This document shows positions 29,705 through 32,468 of a DNA stretch of 32,468 bases, piece after piece. Position numbers and translations under genes: made by a program. Numbering within the stretch: the first letter of the stretch is position 1; each line of letters starts with the position of its first letter. The stretch comes from Chloroflexota bacterium (GTDB lineage Bacteria; Chloroflexota; Anaerolineae; VGOG01). The stretch lies in the NCBI GenBank assembly GCA_016875995.1, contig VGOG01000015.1:1-32468 (forward strand), written 5' to 3'. The notes under the pieces are model-generated. The model was not told where the DNA came from and did not search any database. It saw nothing but the letters and a program-made list of their open reading frames with translations.

Positions 29705-32197
29705 CTAGTCCTTGATCACGACCCTCTCGTACTTGTCGGCGCCCACCGGCTGCACCTGGAAGCCGCTGACCTTCGAGGAGAAGAGACGCGGGGTGTTGTT
29801 GTGCATCACCCACAGGCGCGCACGGTCCTTGTGCAATAACCGCTCGACCTCCTCGTAGAGAGGCGCGCGCTTGGCCTGATCACGCTCAGTAGCCGCCTGG
29901 TAGAGCAGTTCGGCCACTTGCTGGTTGGCGTACCAACCCTCGCGTCCGTGAGGCTCTCTGACCTGACCGGGGGCACTCAGCCCGCCGAAGAAGTAGTTGA
30001 GGAAGTTGTCGGGGTCGCCGTTGTCGCCACCCCAGCCGAGCATGTAGAGGCCGTACAAGCGGCCCTCACGCCGCGCAGCGAGATAGGACGGCCAGTCGCC
30101 TTCCAGCACCAGCTCGGTCACGATGCCGGCCTTGGCCAGATCCGCAGCCATGGCCTCGCCGATCTCCTTGGGGCTGGGATAGTAGAAGCGGGTCACCGGC
30201 ATGTAGTAGAACTTCAGCGGCCCGACTTCGCCAGTGTCCAGGTTGGTGACTTCCTTCAACCCATCCGGGAAGCCAGCCTCGGCCAACAACTGCCTGGATA
30301 GCTCAGGATCGTAACTCCAATCCTCGATCTCAGGGCGGCCCCACATCGAAGGATGCAGGAAGGTGCTCGCCACCTGGCCATACTCACCGTAGAAGGCTTC
30401 TCTCAGAGCCTCGCGGTCAATGGCGTGGAACACCGCCTCTCGCACCCTCGGATCCTGGAACTCCTTGATGTGGTAGTTGAAGGCCAGATAAGCCGTGTTC
30501 AGACCCGTCGCCTCCACGTAGCAGTCGGGATCGGCCTCGCAATCCTTGATGTCTTCGATGTTGGCCTGCTCCATGGCGTGGATGTCGCCAGCCTTGAGGG
30601 CCAGGTAGCGGGCCGAGTCGTCGGGGATCACCCGCCAGATGATCTTTTCCAGGGTCGGCTTACCGCCCCAGTAGTCCACGTTGGCTTCCACCGTGATGTG
30701 GTGATCCTCCACCCACTCCACGAACTTGAAGGGGCCGGTTCCCACTGCTCCCACCGTCGGCATCCCATAGTCCGCCCCGTACTTCTCCAGAGCCGCAGGA
30801 CTGGAAATGGCGAACATGTCCATGGCCAGGTTGGCCAGTAGGGGAGCCAGCGGCGCTTTGAGGGTGATCTTGACCGTCAAGTCGTCCACCGCTTCGAAGC
30901 CGGTGATGAGGCAGTCATCGTCGAAGCCGTTGAACATGTACTCCCAGTACTCGTACACCTGGGTTTCGAAGTGCAACGGGTGATCGGTCTTCCACTGACG
31001 TTCGTAGTTGAGTACCACGGCGTCGGCATTGAACGGAGTGCCGTCGTGGAACTTAACGCCCTGGCGCAGGTTGATGGTCCACACCAGGCCATCGTCGCTG
31101 ACCGTGTAGCCAGTGGCCAGCGCCGGGATGGGTCTGGTGCCACCGTCCTCGTACTGGAACAACGGCTCCAGGATCTGGCCGGTGACGCGGAAGCTCTCGC
31201 CATCGGTGACCACGGCCGGATCGAGCTGGACAGAGTCACCGCCACGGCCGAAGATGAAGGTCTTGCCAATCGCTGGCTTCGGCGGGGTCGGCTTGGTGAT
31301 GTCCTCGCCGTACCAGTTCATGGAGAAGGCGGTCAGAGTGCCGTCGGCGTGCATGTCGGCGATGATCTGGTTGAGCTTGGCCAACAGCTTTTCGCCGGGC
31401 CCCCGCGCCTTGTCCAGGGCGAAGGACAGGGGCTCGTAGAAGGCCGGATCACCGACCAACTTGATGGGCACGCCCTCGACAATGGCAGCCTGCAAGGTGG
31501 GGACGGCCGACATCACGGCGTCCAGGCGGACGCCGTCGCCCAGCTTCAGGTCCTCGATGGCGTTGGCGTCGGTGGGGTAGGTTTTCAGCTCGCCAGGCTC
31601 CCAGGGGACGTAGTTAACCTCATATCCCGGTATGGAAATGACGAGGTCCTTCTCCATGAAGTACTCGTAGGTGCACTCGCTGCAGCAGCCGATGACCTTG
31701 CCTGCCAGGTCGTCAGTGGTCTTGATGGTCGTATTGTCCTTGTGCACGGCAAAGCCAGCAGGCGTGTAGTAGTAGGGATCGGTGAACCACAGCACCTTGC
31801 CCCGTTCTTCCGTGGGGGTCATGCTGCCGATGCTGATGTCCCAACGCCCACCCCAACTGCCAGCAGTGATGAGATCCCAGTCGGGGGTCACGAACTCCAC
31901 CTCGACGCCCAACCGCTTGGCGACCTCTTTGTAGACGTCAATGTCGAAGCCAACCATCTCCCCAGCTTCGTTCAGGAAGCTCTGGGGTGCGTAGTTAGGG
32001 TCGGTGGCTCCCAGCAATTTGCCTTTCCCCAGAATTATGTCCAGGAGATCTTCGACCACCGGGATCGGCGTGGGGGGCACCGGGGTCGGCGCAGGGGCCA
32101 TCGGGGTCGGTGTTGGCTTAGGGGCACAACTAACCACCAGGCTAGCCACCACGATCAAAGCCAACAGCGAAGTTACCAGATTTCTTTTGCTAATCAT
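29705..32197 (-). CDS. Dual-domain ABC substrate-binding lipoprotein: family 3 (amino acid) fused to family 5 (peptide)
   Basis: One continuous 830-aa frame. Residues 1-24 are a lipoprotein signal (VASLVVSC, Cys24 as lipid site). Residues 25-48 are a Pro/Thr-rich spacer. Residues about 57-297 are an SBP_bac_3 domain: GATDPNYAPQSF, MVGFDIDVYKEVAKRLGVEV, DISIGSMTPTEERGKVLWFT, then DDLAGKVIGCCSECTYEYF. A short linker TKPTPPKPAIG leads at about 312 into a full SBP_bac_5 domain: FGRGGDSVQLDPAVVTDGES, LVWTINLRQGVKFHDGTPF and later DIHAMEQANIEDIKD. SBP_bac_5 proteins normally have their own signal; here it is absent. The two domains match the Gln-type and Dpp-type permeases downstream. Start ATG 32197 has AAGGAGGAG upstream. 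Not a frame artefact within the window, since no stop or frame change occurs at the joint. Confidence 0.93.
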   Translation of the reverse strand: MISKRNLVTSLLALIVVASLVVSCAPKPTPTPMAPAPTPVPPTPIPVVEDLLDIILGKGKLLGATDPNYAPQSFLNEAGEMVGFDIDVYKEVAKRLGVEVEFVTPDWDLITAGSWGGRWDISIGSMTPTEERGKVLWFTDPYYYTPAGFAVHKDNTTIKTTDDLAGKVIGCCSECTYEYFMEKDLVISIPGYEVNYVPWEPGELKTYPTDANAIEDLKLGDGVRLDAVMSAVPTLQAAIVEGVPIKLVGDPAFYEPLSFALDKARGPGEKLLAKLNQIIADMHADGTLTAFSMNWYGEDITKPTPPKPAIGKTFIFGRGGDSVQLDPAVVTDGESFRVTGQILEPLFQYEDGGTRPIPALATGYTVSDDGLVWTINLRQGVKFHDGTPFNADAVVLNYERQWKTDHPLHFETQVYEYWEYMFNGFDDDCLITGFEAVDDLTVKITLKAPLAPLLANLAMDMFAISSPAALEKYGADYGMPTVGAVGTGPFKFVEWVEDHHITVEANVDYWGGKPTLEKIIWRVIPDDSARYLALKAGDIHAMEQANIEDIKDCEADPDCYVEATGLNTAYLAFNYHIKEFQDPRVREAVFHAIDREALREAFYGEYGQVASTFLHPSMWGRPEIEDWSYDPELSRQLLAEAGFPDGLKEVTNLDTGEVGPLKFYYMPVTRFYYPSPKEIGEAMAADLAKAGIVTELVLEGDWPSYLAARREGRLYGLYMLGWGGDNGDPDNFLNYFFGGLSAPGQVREPHGREGWYANQQVAELLYQAATERDQAKRAPLYEEVERLLHKDRARLWVMHNNTPRLFSSKVSGFQVQPVGADKYERVVIKD

Positions 32198-32270
32198 TTT
32201 GTGTCTCCTCCTTTAAAAAGTTGGGAAAATCTGGTTTGGCAACCGTTTCGCGCGCTTTTTCGATGCGCAT
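32190..32270 (-). CDS. Possible leader peptide upstream of the binding-protein gene
   Basis: A 26-codon ORF beginning MRIEKARETVAKPDFPNFLK with AAGGAGGTG just before it (only 2 nt spacing, tighter than ideal). It ends TQND-stop, overlapping the main start as ATGATTAG. It could couple translation of the binding protein to the leader or simply be chance. No run of one amino acid suggests attenuation. Confidence 0.3.
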   Translation of the reverse strand: MRIEKARETVAKPDFPNFLKEETQND

Positions 32271-32367
32271 CACCTCCTTCCACCTGCTCCACGAAGCCTC
32301 ATACTGATTGAACAAACATTCTAACGAGGTCTCACCATTCAGGCCATTGCTGCGGACCAGTGTACCA

Positions 32368-32396
32368 AGTATAACAGAGAATGGCAAATTTGTCAA
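32368..32396 (-). promoter_or_regulatory. Sigma-70-type promoter of the dual-domain binding-protein operon
   Basis: Minus strand: TTGACA, 17-bp spacer, TATACT, one of the best consensus matches in the window. The start is near 32361, giving a leader of about 160 nt. The rest of the gap to the window end shows nothing further I can name. Confidence 0.82.
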
Positions 32397-32468
32397 AAAC
32401 AGTTGACCAGAGAGGCATAATTGTTCTAAATTCGTAACTACTCAGCCTCTGTTGTCATTGCGAGCGTT

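Noticed and set aside
30971-32311. 446-codon plus-strand frame opposite the fused binding protein
   Set aside because: No motif, no start signals, composition typical of antisense shadows, and the sense frame is unambiguous.

Overview
The window looks like chromosomal DNA from a bacterium of the Chloroflexota (Anaerolineae-like). This is an inference. It rests on high-GC housekeeping genes scattered among solute-transport operons, several MttB-superfamily methyltransferases, many toxin-antitoxin-like fragments, and several families of short palindromic or heptad repeats in the gaps that sometimes run into coding sequence. No rRNA, tRNA, CRISPR array, phage or intact insertion sequence was seen. 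Most promoters that can be read are close to the sigma-70 consensus with 17-bp spacing.

Layout. (1) 1-2420: the start of an RlmI-like rRNA methyltransferase and ligA (NAD-dependent DNA ligase), both on the minus strand; ligA carries a palindromic repeat inside its reading frame. (2) 2551-3395: a lone plus-strand membrane protein with a near-consensus promoter and apparently no leader. (3) 3403-13353, all minus: two FAD-dependent amine/amino-acid oxidoreductases, a complete branched-chain-type amino acid ABC importer (livKHMGF), a small DUF4160/DUF2442 pair, a DJ-1/PfpI protein and an ornithine cyclodeaminase/mu-crystallin-type enzyme. Together these suggest uptake and oxidation of amino acids or N-methylated amino acids. 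(4) 13403-18895, all minus: an accessory zone with a DUF6125 protein, an unknown protein, a TPR fragment, an hsdR remnant, a PIN toxin with a decayed end, several antitoxin-like ORFs, a TumE-family toxin, a UPF0175 antitoxin plus a broken second copy of it, and a capA gene reduced to its two ends. (5) 18886-20713: a PanE-like ketopantoate reductase (minus) divergent from a PlsY-like acyltransferase (plus). (6) 20782-25487 plus: three MttB-superfamily methyltransferases behind one strong promoter and closed by a terminator; none has an in-frame amber codon, so they belong to the non-pyrrolysine branch. (7) 25690-32396 minus: an importer operon that encodes a lipoprotein fusing a family-3 (polar amino acid) and a family-5 (peptide) binding domain, then DppBC-type permeases, then a GlnP-type permease and a GlnQ-type ATPase.

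How the parts may work together. Regions 3, 6 and 7 give importers for small nitrogenous solutes, corrinoid-dependent demethylases of quaternary or tertiary amines, and FAD oxidases able to handle the demethylated products. No corrinoid protein or reductive activase lies in the window, so the methyl acceptor must be encoded elsewhere. The most unusual items are the dual-binding-domain lipoprotein with its mixed Dpp/Gln operon, a family of Y-shaped repeats bounded by GGAGT and ACTCC (214, 13403, 25533), and repeat-derived peptide segments inside ligA, the PanE-like gene and the second mttB-like gene.
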